Part shown: in pieces, positions 43,301 through 51,323 of the stretch | Layout: every line of letters starts with the position of its first letter | How positions within the stretch are numbered: position 1 is the stretch's first letter | Source: Rugamonas sp045984285 | GTDB taxonomy: Bacteria > Pseudomonadota > Gammaproteobacteria > Burkholderiales > Burkholderiaceae_D | NCBI RefSeq assembly: GCF_045984285.3 | Contig: NZ_JBJQIK030000006.1 | Location: forward strand, 254,804-318,803 | Length of the DNA stretch: 64,000 bases | Direction of reading: 5' to 3' | Translations under genes and position numbers: made by a program | Notes under the pieces: generated by a model | What the model was told of the DNA's origin: nothing | Seen by the model: only the letters and a program-made list of their open reading frames with translations | The model's database searches: none

Positions 43301-43585
43301 TCAAGCCTGGCCTACCTGAAGCGCTTCCCGGTCAAGAAGATCAAGATCGACCGCGCCTTCGTCAAGGATCTGGAGCACAGCGCGGAAGACCGCGCCATTG
43401 TCGCGGCCATCATCGCGCTGTCGGACAGCATGCAGCTGTCCGTGGTGGCGGAAGGGGTGGAGACGGAAGGGCACTTCGACCTGCTGCAGCGCCAAGGCTG
43501 CCAGTTCGCGCAGGGCTACCTGTTCTCCGAGCCAGTGCCGCGCGCGAATGCGCAGCACATGCTGGAGCGGCGCAAGGCGGCTTAG
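40322..43585 (+). CDS. Five-PAS GGDEF-EAL cyclic-di-GMP protein
   Basis: About 1087 residues, no membrane helices. Five PAS domains (about 10-120, 128-250, 253-372, 374-495, 499-620); numbers 2-5 begin with the similar phrases AILENAAVGIIFSK, AILDNASVGILFTK, AIMENASISILFTK and AILQSAVLGISVCE. Each of PAS 2-4 is followed by a PAC-like motif (RRRDGTLFWCR, RRKDGSLFWCR, RRKDNTTFWAQ). GGDEF domain about 655-820 with intact RLGGDEF and the inhibitory RASD five residues before it. EAL domain about 838-1075 with EVL for EAL, FEITETALMQ, SIDDFGTGYSS and EGVET, so hydrolysis is plausible. An in-frame ATG at 40289 is an alternative start. Confidence 0.92.
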   Translation: MTHVLTNPEFVADALQLIGMPACACDAEGVVLASNPELEKLLEFDPAGRRVDELFARHVHRENAEAMREALAGHGSSWDSCLLSASGRYISVQLTVKALKGGSGLTILFDDVSTVQRDQRALRKAMLEQQAILENAAVGIIFSKADVIQEVNMRAAEMFGYERHELEGGSADIIYPTREEFELRREQYAPALAQGRSLTLEVQMRRRDGTLFWCRCHGRAIDASDLTEGMVWIVEDIDEQRAQSEASRQLLLEQKAILDNASVGILFTKNQRLMSCNPRMAEMFGYSRDEMTGQHASIVFISQEIYDEFGKEAGPFLGTGRPFEKKEFQFRRKDGSLFWCRVRAKAVDQEHNNGGTIWILEDVTQSRQTQMEVEAIMENASISILFTKNRIITRYNRGFAEMFRYDGDEGLGMPGMSLYPSQEAYDRLGALATPFLSAAKPFQTEVEMRRKDNTTFWAQLIAYVVNPEDPAQGTIWIAEDRTHQKEAEESLRNALLENEAILQSAVLGISVCENGRNLRCNAKMEELFGYAPGEMTGISVQAFYPDLEAWDAARKETASDFRAGRVSSLELQLARKDGSTFWGRLSGRPFDLNNPRGRSVWLVDDVTARREAADAIRRARDDLEVRVLERTAELAGANAMLQGEIVERRQAEARVHHMAYHDSLTGLPNRALLADRLDRAMLSAQRSERKLAVMFLDLDRFKTINDSLGHLTGDLLLKEVASRLCRAVRASDTVARLGGDEFVVLLPGMHRPDEAVHVAEKIIDILATPVELDEHTLHVTPSIGICVYPDDGQDVETLMRHADAAMYHAKAAGRNNYQFFTQKMNLTAAHHFELENSLRGALANNEFELHFQPIMDIGTRRLHTMEVLLRWRRGGNGLVMPDQFIPIIEENGLIVPIGEWVIRRACEQSMEWQRQGLLPVPLAVNLSPRQFMHRGLVDSIRGILNETGIDPAMIEFEITETALMQHGEHTLAVLDQINAMGIRLSIDDFGTGYSSLAYLKRFPVKKIKIDRAFVKDLEHSAEDRAIVAAIIALSDSMQLSVVAEGVETEGHFDLLQRQGCQFAQGYLFSEPVPRANAQHMLERRKAA

Positions 43586-44346
43586 CTGAGGGTGGCGATC
43601 ACCGGTGCGTGATCGGAAGGCTGCTTCCACTTGCGCGGCGCGCGGTCAATGCGGCATTCGGTGCAGCGCGCGGCCAGCGGTGCGGACAGCAGGATATGGT
43701 CGATGCGCAGGCCCTGGTTCTTCTGGAAGCGCAGCATGCGGTAGTCCCACCAGCTATAGGTTTTCTCGGGCTGTTCGAACAGGCGGTAGGAGTCGGTGAG
43801 GCCGAGCTGGATCAGCTCCTGGAAGGCGGCCCGCTCGCGCGGCGACACATGCACTTCGCCCTCCCAGGCCGCCGGGTCATGCACGTCGCGGTCTTCCGGC
43901 GCCACGTTATAGTCGCCCAGCACGGCCAGCTGCGGATTGTGGGCCAGCTCCTCGGCCAGCCAGTCGCGCAGCGACTGCATCCAGCCCAGCTTGTAGACGT
44001 ATTTGTCCGAATCCACGGCCTGGCCGTTGGGCACGTAGGCACAGACCACGCGCATGCCGCCGATGGTCGCGGCCAGGATGCGCTGCTGCTCGTCGGGATA
44101 TTTGGGGTTGTTGCGCACGATATCGCTCATCGGCAGCCTGGACAGGATGGCGACGCCGTTATAAGTTTTCTGGCCGCTGAACACGACCTGATAACCGGCG
44201 GCTTCTATTTCCGCCGCCGGGAATTTATCGTCCGTCAACTTTGTTTCTTGAACGCAGAGAATATCTACTGGATTTTCCTGTAGCCAATTAAGCAGATGGG
44301 GCAGGCGGACATTTAGAGAATTTACATTCCAAGTAGCAATTTTCAT
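43582..44346 (-). CDS. xth: Exodeoxyribonuclease III
   Basis: 254 residues, EEP-fold base-excision repair enzyme (AP endonuclease and 3'-5' exonuclease). MKIATWNVNSLNVRLPHLLNWL, DILCVQETKLTDDKFP (metal-binding Glu), LAVLGDYNVAPEDRDVHDP, WWDYR and LRIDHILLSAPLA with PSDHAPVIATL are the ExoIII/Xth motifs. Its stop overlaps the stop of the GGDEF-EAL gene by 4 bp. Confidence 0.95.
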   Translation of the reverse strand: MKIATWNVNSLNVRLPHLLNWLQENPVDILCVQETKLTDDKFPAAEIEAAGYQVVFSGQKTYNGVAILSRLPMSDIVRNNPKYPDEQQRILAATIGGMRVVCAYVPNGQAVDSDKYVYKLGWMQSLRDWLAEELAHNPQLAVLGDYNVAPEDRDVHDPAAWEGEVHVSPRERAAFQELIQLGLTDSYRLFEQPEKTYSWWDYRMLRFQKNQGLRIDHILLSAPLAARCTECRIDRAPRKWKQPSDHAPVIATLS

Positions 44347-44750
44347 TGTGTTCCTTTGCGCAAGCCCGCATCTTACCTCAACCGTGCGCGGTCAGGAAAT
44401 TGCTTTCGACTACAATTCACCGACGAATTATTGCAATTAGTTACGTTATTTCTTTCTGAAAAGCTCAAACTGGGCTTATTTGTGTTGCAAAATCTGTGGA
44501 GTGTGAAAATAATTGCCAACCACCCCTTCTCGTTATCAAAATAGTACTAAAATCCATTCAGACGGCCCTCAAAACGTAATATACTTACCGCTGTCCGGCA
44601 TGGACGCAGCTGCGTAGTGGACTTACCACAACACTACATTGTTGCTGTCAGAAAAAATTTCTCTATAGCATGTTGTTTTGCGTTAATAAGTGGTACTATT
44701 GGGAAATAGAACAGGTATAACGTGCTAAGCATCTGGTAAAAAGGACGACA
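44347..44750. other. 404-bp AT-rich intergenic region
   Basis: Between xth and the orphan gene at 44751, clearly AT-richer than its surroundings. No supported coding sequence, strong hairpin or repeat was found. A short GTGG-ACTTA-CCAC stem lies near 44617-44629, and A+T-rich blocks near 44640-44710 may hold the promoter of the downstream gene; no -35/-10 pair with good spacing was found. Confidence 0.4.
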
Positions 44751-45080
44751 ATGCGAACTGCATTTGAAACATGGGCAGCGCGTGACGGTCACATCGTACG
44801 CCGCCGGGAAGACAAGCCAGACGAATATCTCGTCTATGAAACGCAACGCCGCTGGTTGATCTGGCAAGCGGCACTGGAGCATGGCAAGACGCCGGCACGC
44901 CGAACCAAGGCGGTGCAGCAGGTTGCCACCATCGGCGCCGACGAGGCGACGGTGCGCGCGCAGGTGCTGAATGAGGTGCTGGACGCCTTCTCCGGCCTGC
45001 AAGGCAATAGCGGAATGGACGACATTCTCAACGTCATCCACGGTTTGAAGCAAAAGCAGAAGTCCCAGTCCCCTGACTGA
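44751..45080 (+). CDS. Conserved-looking small protein of unknown function
   Basis: 109 residues, soluble, basic N-terminal half (MRTAFETWAARDGHIVRRREDKPDEYLVYETQRRWLIWQAALEHG). The RRWLIWQAALEH helix and VYETQ strand suggest a compact alpha/beta domain like those of small phage-type or regulatory proteins, but no family was recognised. AAAAAGGACGACA before the ATG is a fair ribosome binding site. The next gene starts 5 bp after the stop, so the pair is probably co-transcribed. Confidence 0.65.
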   Translation: MRTAFETWAARDGHIVRRREDKPDEYLVYETQRRWLIWQAALEHGKTPARRTKAVQQVATIGADEATVRAQVLNEVLDAFSGLQGNSGMDDILNVIHGLKQKQKSQSPD

Positions 45081-45085
45081 GGCCC

Positions 45086-45565
45086 ATGCCGCGCTGGCCT
45101 GAACTCCTGGCCGGTGCAGTCCGCCGCGGACTGCCCGGCACACTTACCGCCGCCCTGGCGGTGTCGGTGCTGGCCGGCTGCGCCACATTGACGGAACCGG
45201 TTGAACAATATGTGATGGTGCAGACGGTCGAGGACCACCAGCAGGTGGCAGGTGTCGGCTGTGTGCTCAGCAATGATGTGGGCCGCTGGTTTGTCACCTC
45301 GCCGGGCCGCGTGCAGATCCGCAAGAGCACGGCGCCGCTGACGGTGGATTGCCGGCGCGACGATGCCTGGGCATTCGACCAGGTCGATCCCAAACAGAAC
45401 AGCTCCAAATGGGGCAATATCATCCTGACCGCAGGCACGGGCCAGTTCATCGACCGCAACACGGGCGCGGGGTTCGACTACCCGGCCACGCTCACGGTCA
45501 TTCTCAAGCGGGGAACGGCTGACAGCGGCCGTATGGCGCCGCCAGCCGGTAACACAGTCTACTAG
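45086..45565 (+). CDS. Predicted lipoprotein of unknown function
   Basis: 159 residues. N-terminal hydrophobic segment with lipobox (ALAVSVLAGCATL, Cys about 32), after a rather long basic leader. Body: VEQYVMVQTVEDHQQVAGVGCVLSNDVGRWFVTSPGRVQIRKSTAPLTVDCRRDDAW, with two further cysteines, resembling small outer-membrane-associated lipoproteins. Its stop directly abuts the pepA stop on the other strand (convergent, no gap). Confidence 0.72.
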   Translation: MPRWPELLAGAVRRGLPGTLTAALAVSVLAGCATLTEPVEQYVMVQTVEDHQQVAGVGCVLSNDVGRWFVTSPGRVQIRKSTAPLTVDCRRDDAWAFDQVDPKQNSSKWGNIILTAGTGQFIDRNTGAGFDYPATLTVILKRGTADSGRMAPPAGNTVY

Positions 45566-47062
45566 TTACCCGGCACGACCGATCAGGAAATTGGTCAGCA
45601 TCGGCACCGGACGCCCGGTCGCACCCTTCGCACCACCCGATTTCCACGCCGTGCCCGCGATATCCACGTGGGCCCAGGTGTATTTGCGCGTGAAGTTTTC
45701 CAGGAAGGCCGCCGCCGTGCAGGAAGCGCCGCCCGGCGTGCCGATATTGGCCAGGTCCGCGAAGTTGGACTTCAGCTGCTCGTTATACAGCTCGCCGATC
45801 GGCAGGCGCCATGCGGTGTCGCTGGCCGCTTTGCCCGCGTTCAGCAGCTCCTGCGCCAGCGCGTTGTGCTTGTCGTCGTCGCGCGTGAACAGGCCGCTGT
45901 TGTGGTGGCCCAGGGCCACGATGCAGGCGCCGGTCAGCGTGGCCACGTCGATCACCGCGGCCGGGTTGAAGCGCTCGGCGTAAGTCAGCGCGTCGCACAG
46001 GATCAGGCGGCCTTCGGCATCCGTGTTCAGCACTTCGATGGTCAGGCCGCTCATCGAGGTCACGATGTCGCCCGGCTTGGTGGCGCGGCCGGAAGGCATG
46101 TTCTCGCAGGCGGCAACGATGCCGACCACGTTCAGCTTCAGGTCCAGCTCACCGATGGCGCGGAAGGTGCCGAGCACGGAGCCCGCGCCGCACATATCGT
46201 ACTTCATCTCGTCCATGCCGGCGCCCGGCTTCAGCGAAATGCCGCCGGTGTCGAAGGTAATGCCTTTACCCACCAGCACCACCGGCGCATCCTTGGCCTT
46301 GCCGCCCATGTGCTTCAGCACGATGAACTTCGGCGGCTGCTCGGAACCGTTGGTCACGGACAGGAAGGAGCCCATCTTCAGCGCTTCCAGCTGCTTGCGG
46401 TCCAGCACTTCCACGCTGAACTTGAAGTCCTTGCCCAGCTTCTTCGCGGTGTCCGCCAGGTAGCTCGGGGTGCAGACGTTGGGCGACAGGTTGCCCAGGT
46501 CCTTGGTCAGCTGCATGCCGTTGGCGATGGCCACGGCCTGCGCCAGGGCCAGCTTGGCCTGCGCATTATTCGGCACGGCCAGCGCCAGTTTCTTCACACC
46601 TGCGTAGGCCGGGTCTTTCTTCGACTTCTGCGCATCGCTGCGATACACGGCTTCGCGGCCGGCCTGCACCACGGTGCGGATGGCCCAGCTCAGATCGCGC
46701 TCTTTCACTTCCGCCATTGGCAGTGCGATAATGGCGTCCGCGCTGTTGATGGTGGACAGGGCCTTGATGGCGGCCTGCACGCCGCTGCTGAAGCTTTTTT
46801 CGGTGACGGCGTCGTCGCTGCCCAGGCCAACCAGCAGCACGCGCTCGGCGGCCACGCCTTTCAGGCCGCGCAGCAGCAGGGTGGTGCCGGCTTTGCCGGT
46901 AATGTCGCCGGACTTCAGCGCGGCCGTGATGTCGCCGTTCACGTCCAGCGATTTGGCCGCCTGGGACAGCTTTTTGTTTTCGAAGACGCCCACAGCCACG
47001 CAGCCCGTTTTGGCCGCGGCAATGCTGTTTTTTGCGTCGAATGCTTTTATGCTAAAGTCCAT
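45566..47062 (-). CDS. pepA: Leucyl aminopeptidase
   Basis: 498 residues, M17 metallopeptidase. The family signature NTDAEGRLILCDALTYAE and the metal-binding KGITFDTGGISLKPG are intact; GATGRPVPMLTNFLI ends the protein. It removes N-terminal residues from peptides in the cytoplasm; homologues also bind DNA at recombination sites. Divergent from lptF across 69 bp, the usual arrangement in proteobacteria. Confidence 0.96.
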   Translation of the reverse strand: MDFSIKAFDAKNSIAAAKTGCVAVGVFENKKLSQAAKSLDVNGDITAALKSGDITGKAGTTLLLRGLKGVAAERVLLVGLGSDDAVTEKSFSSGVQAAIKALSTINSADAIIALPMAEVKERDLSWAIRTVVQAGREAVYRSDAQKSKKDPAYAGVKKLALAVPNNAQAKLALAQAVAIANGMQLTKDLGNLSPNVCTPSYLADTAKKLGKDFKFSVEVLDRKQLEALKMGSFLSVTNGSEQPPKFIVLKHMGGKAKDAPVVLVGKGITFDTGGISLKPGAGMDEMKYDMCGAGSVLGTFRAIGELDLKLNVVGIVAACENMPSGRATKPGDIVTSMSGLTIEVLNTDAEGRLILCDALTYAERFNPAAVIDVATLTGACIVALGHHNSGLFTRDDDKHNALAQELLNAGKAASDTAWRLPIGELYNEQLKSNFADLANIGTPGGASCTAAAFLENFTRKYTWAHVDIAGTAWKSGGAKGATGRPVPMLTNFLIGRAG

Positions 47063-47131
47063 TTGATTCTCCGTAGGTGTGCGTGCTGTGTGCGCGCCTG
47101 TAACTAATTACTCTCGAATTATAAACTTCGA

Positions 47132-48250
47132 ATGATTTTTCAACGCGCCCTGAGACGCGAGCTTGCCAGTTCCGCAGGGGCTACCTTCACGGTACTGTTC
47201 ACCATCATCCTGACCTGGACCCTGATCAGGATCCTCGGCCAGGCTGCCGGCGGCAAGGTCGCATCGAGCGATGTTCTCGCTCTGATCGCGTTTGCATCCC
47301 TGAATTATCTGCCAACTGTGCTGATCCTCACCAGCTTTATTTCCGTGCTGATGGTGGTCACGCGGACGTACAAGGACTCGGAAATGGTGGTGTGGTTCGC
47401 CTCCGGCCAGAGCCTCACGGCCTGGATACGGCCGGTGCTGGTGTTCGGCGCGCCGCTGATCCTGATCACGGCCATGCTGGCTTTCTACGGCACGCCATGG
47501 GCCAAGCAGCGCAGCGCGGAATATGTGGAGCGCTTCGCCAAGCGTGAAGACCTGCAGAAGGTATCGCCCGGCCAGTTCAAGGAATCCTCGTCCGCCAACC
47601 GCATCTTCTTCGTGGAAGGCACCTCGGGCCAGACATCCTCGGTACAGAACGTGTTCGTCAACACCGTCGATGCGCGCGGCACCTCCGTCATTGTGGCGAA
47701 AGAGGGCGTGATCGATGTGGCGCCGAACGGCGAGCGCTATCTGGTGCTGAACAACGGCCGCCGCTACCAGGGCACGCCGGGCCAGGCCGACTTCCAGACC
47801 ATGGAGTTCGAACGCTACAGCATGCGCGTGGCGGCCCAGGTGCAGGAACTGGGCAGCGAGCTGGAAGTGAATGCGATTCCCACCTCGGTGCTGGTCAAGA
47901 CGCCCGGCAATGCGGCGCGCGCCGAGCTGCTGTGGCGCATCTCGCTGCCGGTGACTTGCCTGATCCTGATGCTGCTGGCGATTCCGCTCGGCTTCGTCAA
48001 CCCGCGCGCGGGCAGCTCGGCCAACCTGATTATCGCGCTGCTGATCTTCTTCACCTATAACAATACGGTGAAGGTGGTGGAAGCCAGCGTCAAGCAGGGC
48101 AAGTTTGCCTTTGGCAGCGCGTGGTGGCCGCTGCACCTCGCGGCCATCATCGCCGTCATCGTACTGTTCGCGTGGCGCATGAACGTGAATCACCGCTTCC
48201 ACCCGCGCCATATGCTGGCCTCCTTTAAACGCAAGAAGGTGGCGGCATGA
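47132..48250 (+). CDS. lptF: LPS export permease LptF
   Basis: 372 residues. MIFQRALRRELASSAGATFTVLFTIILTWTLIRIL is the typical betaproteobacterial LptF start; six membrane helices with a periplasmic beta-jellyroll (about 130-270) between helices 3 and 4. With LptG and LptB it extracts LPS from the inner membrane. Overlaps lptG by 4 bp. Confidence 0.95.
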   Translation: MIFQRALRRELASSAGATFTVLFTIILTWTLIRILGQAAGGKVASSDVLALIAFASLNYLPTVLILTSFISVLMVVTRTYKDSEMVVWFASGQSLTAWIRPVLVFGAPLILITAMLAFYGTPWAKQRSAEYVERFAKREDLQKVSPGQFKESSSANRIFFVEGTSGQTSSVQNVFVNTVDARGTSVIVAKEGVIDVAPNGERYLVLNNGRRYQGTPGQADFQTMEFERYSMRVAAQVQELGSELEVNAIPTSVLVKTPGNAARAELLWRISLPVTCLILMLLAIPLGFVNPRAGSSANLIIALLIFFTYNNTVKVVEASVKQGKFAFGSAWWPLHLAAIIAVIVLFAWRMNVNHRFHPRHMLASFKRKKVAA

Positions 48251-49416
48251 AGATCCTGCAGCGCTATTTCGCCGTCTCCATCCTGCAGGCGGTGGCCTTC
48301 GTGATGCTGGCCTTCCTTGGCCTGCTGGCCTTCATGGACCTCACGGGCGAGCTGCCGCGCCTGGGCAAGAACGGCTACGAGCTGCCCTATGCGCTGCTGT
48401 ATGTGGTGGCCCTGATTCCGAGCCATGTGTATGAGGTGATGCCGGTAGCGGCGCTGATCGGCACCATCTATACGATGGCGCAGTTCGCATCGACCTCGGA
48501 ATTCACCATCATGCGCGCAGCCAGCATGTCCACGCGCATGGCGGGCATGATGCTGTTCAAGATCGGTGCCGTGCTGGTGGTGATCACCTTTATCTTCGGC
48601 GAGCTGATTACGCCGCGCACCGCCCCCTTTGCGGAGAAGCTGCGGCTCACAGGGCGCGGCGCCACGGTGTCTGCCGAGTTCAAGTCGGGCCTGTGGACCA
48701 AGGACGTGATCAAGAGCGAGGGCATGACCGGTACCGTGCTGGGCTCGCGCTTCTTCAATGTGCGCGAGGTGCGCCCGGACGGCACCCTGGTCGGCGTGAA
48801 GCTCTATGAGTTCGACAACAATTTCCGCCTGCGCACGCTGACCGAAGCGAAGTCCGGCACCTTCCAGGGCAACAACCGCTGGCGCCTGGAAGAGGTCACG
48901 GAGAATATCTTCAGCAACCCGGCCCTGCTCAAGGAAGGCGCGCAGGCCACGGCAGCCAACAATTTCAACCAGGAGACCGGCCTGGTGGAGATCCGCAAGC
49001 ATGCGAGTACGGACCTGATCTCCGAGATCACGCCCAAGATCCTGTCGGTATCGGCGTCCGATCCGGAGAGCATGTCGGCCAATGAGCTGGCCGTGTACAC
49101 GCGCCACCTGGCCGAGAACAAGCAGGGTACCGAGCGCTTCAAGATCGCGTTCTGGAAGAAGCTGTTCGATCCGCTGGCCGTGTTCGTGCTGATGGCGCTG
49201 GCGCTGCCTTTCGCTTACCTGCATACGCGCAGCGGCGGCGTGAGCCTGAAGATCTTCATCGGCATCATGATCGGCGTCAGCTTCCTGCTGGTGAACACGC
49301 TGTTCTCGCACATCGGCGTGCTGTCGTCGGTACCCGCGATCATCACGGCAATCATGCCGAGCGTGATCTTCCTGGCGCTGGCGGTCGGCGCCCTGTGGTG
49401 GGTGGAGCGGCACTGA
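48247..49416 (+). CDS. lptG: LPS export permease LptG
   Basis: 389 residues. MKILQRYFAVSILQAVAFVMLAFLGLLAFMDLTGELPRLG, central periplasmic domain, and the C-terminal bundle FLALAVGALWWVERH; same topology as LptF. ATGA overlap at the start; the stop shares a base with the cbiX start, so three genes read as one unit. Confidence 0.95.
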   Translation: MKILQRYFAVSILQAVAFVMLAFLGLLAFMDLTGELPRLGKNGYELPYALLYVVALIPSHVYEVMPVAALIGTIYTMAQFASTSEFTIMRAASMSTRMAGMMLFKIGAVLVVITFIFGELITPRTAPFAEKLRLTGRGATVSAEFKSGLWTKDVIKSEGMTGTVLGSRFFNVREVRPDGTLVGVKLYEFDNNFRLRTLTEAKSGTFQGNNRWRLEEVTENIFSNPALLKEGAQATAANNFNQETGLVEIRKHASTDLISEITPKILSVSASDPESMSANELAVYTRHLAENKQGTERFKIAFWKKLFDPLAVFVLMALALPFAYLHTRSGGVSLKIFIGIMIGVSFLLVNTLFSHIGVLSSVPAIITAIMPSVIFLALAVGALWWVERH

Positions 49417-49787
49417 TGGGCAAGCGCGCACTGGTCCTGTTTGCGCACGGCGCGCGGGCGGCCAGCTGGGCCGCGCCCTTCGAGCGCCTGCGCGACATGA
49501 CGCGCGAGCGCCTGCCCGACATGGATGTATCGCTGGCCTTCCTGGAACTGATGTCGCCGCGCCTGCCGGAGCAGGTAGCGCTGCTGGCTGCGCAGGGCGT
49601 GGAGGAGCTGACCGTGGTGCCGGTCTTCCTGGGGCAGGGCGGCCACGTGCTGCGTGACCTGCCCCTGATGCTGGATGAACTGCGCGCTGCCTACCCCCGG
49701 ATGTCGATCAGGGCTGCGGGCGCCGTCGGCGAAGCGCCGGACGTGTTGCGCGCCATGACGGATTACTGCGTGTCCGCCGCTTCCTGA
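49416..49787 (+). CDS. CbiX/SirB-type sirohydrochlorin chelatase (short form)
   Basis: 123 residues. KRALVLFAHGARAASWAAPFERLRDMT carries the His of the chelatase active site, then VSLAFLELMSPRLPEQVALLAAQGVEELTVVPVFLGQGGHVLRDLP. Single-domain CbiX-S type, which works as a homodimer inserting Fe2+ or Co2+ into sirohydrochlorin. Siroheme is needed by the sulfite reductase of the neighbouring cys operon. Start chosen at the TGATG junction with lptG. The last 25 bp overlap the convergent gene. Confidence 0.85.
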   Translation: MGKRALVLFAHGARAASWAAPFERLRDMTRERLPDMDVSLAFLELMSPRLPEQVALLAAQGVEELTVVPVFLGQGGHVLRDLPLMLDELRAAYPRMSIRAAGAVGEAPDVLRAMTDYCVSAAS

Positions 49788-50536
49788 TCCCGCTTCATTT
49801 CCAGCTCGGCCATCGCGGCCGAAATCGCGCCCGGTTCCGCCAGTTCCTTCGCAACCCAGTCCTTTGCTTCATCGGCGTCGAGCAGTTCCAGTGCGGCACT
49901 GTCGGCCACCTCCTGGCCCAGTCCCCGCATCAGTTGCAGCAATTGGGCCGCTTCGCCCGCGTATCCGATGGTTTCCGCCAGGACGCGTGCCTCCACCTTG
50001 TGGCTGGGCGCCGGCCACAGATGCTTCCAGATGTCGTTCAGGCGTGTGCCATGGGCCGCCAGCTGGGCCTGTGGATCCGGCGCATAGCGGTGTGCGAGCG
50101 CGTAATCGCCTACGGCGAGAATGGCGGCGAAGGCGCGGCGGAAGTAGCGCTGCGCCAGTTCCGGACGCGCCGATTCGAGCTGCAGGAAAAGGGCGTGGGT
50201 CGCTTCCGGCTGTCCCAGCGCGTCGTCCATGGCGGCGATGTCGTGGAAGCGCTCGGCCTTTGTTCCGCCGGGAGCCACGGCCGTCGTGTGCACGTCGCCC
50301 TGGCGCAGCAAAGCCGCTTCGCGTTCGCGTATCTTCTGCAGCGAGATGCGGGCGGGTGCGTGCACGCGCGCCAGCTGGCCCCAGTCCTTGAGCGCAAAAT
50401 GCTTGATGAAGGCCAGCGTGGGGTCGGACGACTGCACGGCGTTGAACTCTTCGTGAACGGCGAGCGCTTCGTCGTAGCGGCCTTCCAGCATGTCCTGCTG
50501 CGCCTGTTCCAGTTTGACCAGTAGTTCTTCCATCAT
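49763..50536 (-). CDS. Tandem paralogue 2 of the cys operon (unknown function)
   Basis: 257 residues, cytoplasmic, mostly helical with TPR-like repeats (MMEELLVKLEQAQQDMLEGRYDEALAVHEEFN). A FALKDW block, a FHDIAAMDDALGQPEATHALFLQLE block and RYFRRAFAAILAVGDYALAHRYAPD correspond to blocks in the preceding gene at matching positions, so both derive from a duplication. No cysteine clusters or catalytic motif. The start overlaps the upstream paralogue's stop by 4 bp. Annotated function unknown. Confidence 0.75.
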   Translation of the reverse strand: MMEELLVKLEQAQQDMLEGRYDEALAVHEEFNAVQSSDPTLAFIKHFALKDWGQLARVHAPARISLQKIREREAALLRQGDVHTTAVAPGGTKAERFHDIAAMDDALGQPEATHALFLQLESARPELAQRYFRRAFAAILAVGDYALAHRYAPDPQAQLAAHGTRLNDIWKHLWPAPSHKVEARVLAETIGYAGEAAQLLQLMRGLGQEVADSAALELLDADEAKDWVAKELAEPGAISAAMAELEMKRDQEAADTQ

Positions 50537-51288
50537 TGCTCCTGTGCGGGTGCGGCATTGCCGCGGGCATGGTTCACCATGGCCGCGATGGTCGCGCCGG
50601 GATTGTCGAATTCGCGCTGCACGGCATCGCGCAGGGCAGGGGATTCCAGCTGGTCCAGCGCGGCGGCGGACACTGCGGCCGCTTCCTCATCATCGCCCTG
50701 GCGCCGCAGCACTTCGAGCACCAGCCGCACTTCCTTCGCATAGTTCAGCACATAGGCCAGCAGCGCGGGCGCCGACGCGGTGCTGCCGCTCTTCGCCAGT
50801 TCCGTGACATAGGCATTCAGGCGCTGCGCCAGCGTGCCCACGCGCTCCAGCGGCTGCGGAATATAGCGGCGGGCCAGCGCGAAGTCTTCGGTGGCCACCA
50901 GCGCGGGCAGGGCGAAATCGGCACACTGCCGCGCGAGGTCGGGCATCTGGATGTCCAGCTGGGTAAATAATTCCTGCGTGGCGCGCTCGTCGCCGAGGGC
51001 GCTGTTGATGGCGCTGATGTCGTGGAACAGCTGCACGGTAGCGCCGCCATTCAGCATGCGCGCCGTATCGCGGTCGCGCAGGCCTTGCAAGGCACGCCGC
51101 GCCAGCGGGAACTGTTCGCCCAGGTAGATCCAGTCGCGCAGCGCGAAGGACAGGCGCACCCCTGCCATCGCAGGTTCCACATTCAGCGCGTTTTCGTGAA
51201 ACCACAGGTGGTCGCGCAGCGCGTCTTCAAAGCGCTTTTCCTCGCGCGCCTTGCGCGCGCGGTCCAAGATGTCGTGGGCTTGCCCCAT
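50533..51288 (-). CDS. Tandem paralogue 1 of the cys operon (unknown function)
   Basis: 251 residues, cytoplasmic, TPR-like helices (HDILDRARKAREEKRFEDALRDHLWFHENAL). FALRDW, FHDISAINSALGDERATQELFTQLD and ADFALPALVATEDFALARRYIPQP align with the paralogue downstream. It begins 35 bp after cobA on the same strand, so it probably belongs to the sulfur assimilation transcript. No known family recognised; roles in protein-protein assembly are possible but unproven. Confidence 0.75.
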   Translation of the reverse strand: MGQAHDILDRARKAREEKRFEDALRDHLWFHENALNVEPAMAGVRLSFALRDWIYLGEQFPLARRALQGLRDRDTARMLNGGATVQLFHDISAINSALGDERATQELFTQLDIQMPDLARQCADFALPALVATEDFALARRYIPQPLERVGTLAQRLNAYVTELAKSGSTASAPALLAYVLNYAKEVRLVLEVLRRQGDDEEAAAVSAAALDQLESPALRDAVQREFDNPGATIAAMVNHARGNAAPAQEQ

Positions 51289-51323
51289 ACTGCCTCCTGC
51301 ATGAACGAAGGCCGTATTTTAAG

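Noticed and set aside
44356..44544. 62-codon open frame in the xth-44751 intergenic region
   Set aside because: No ribosome binding site, codon use unlike neighbouring genes, no homology recognised.
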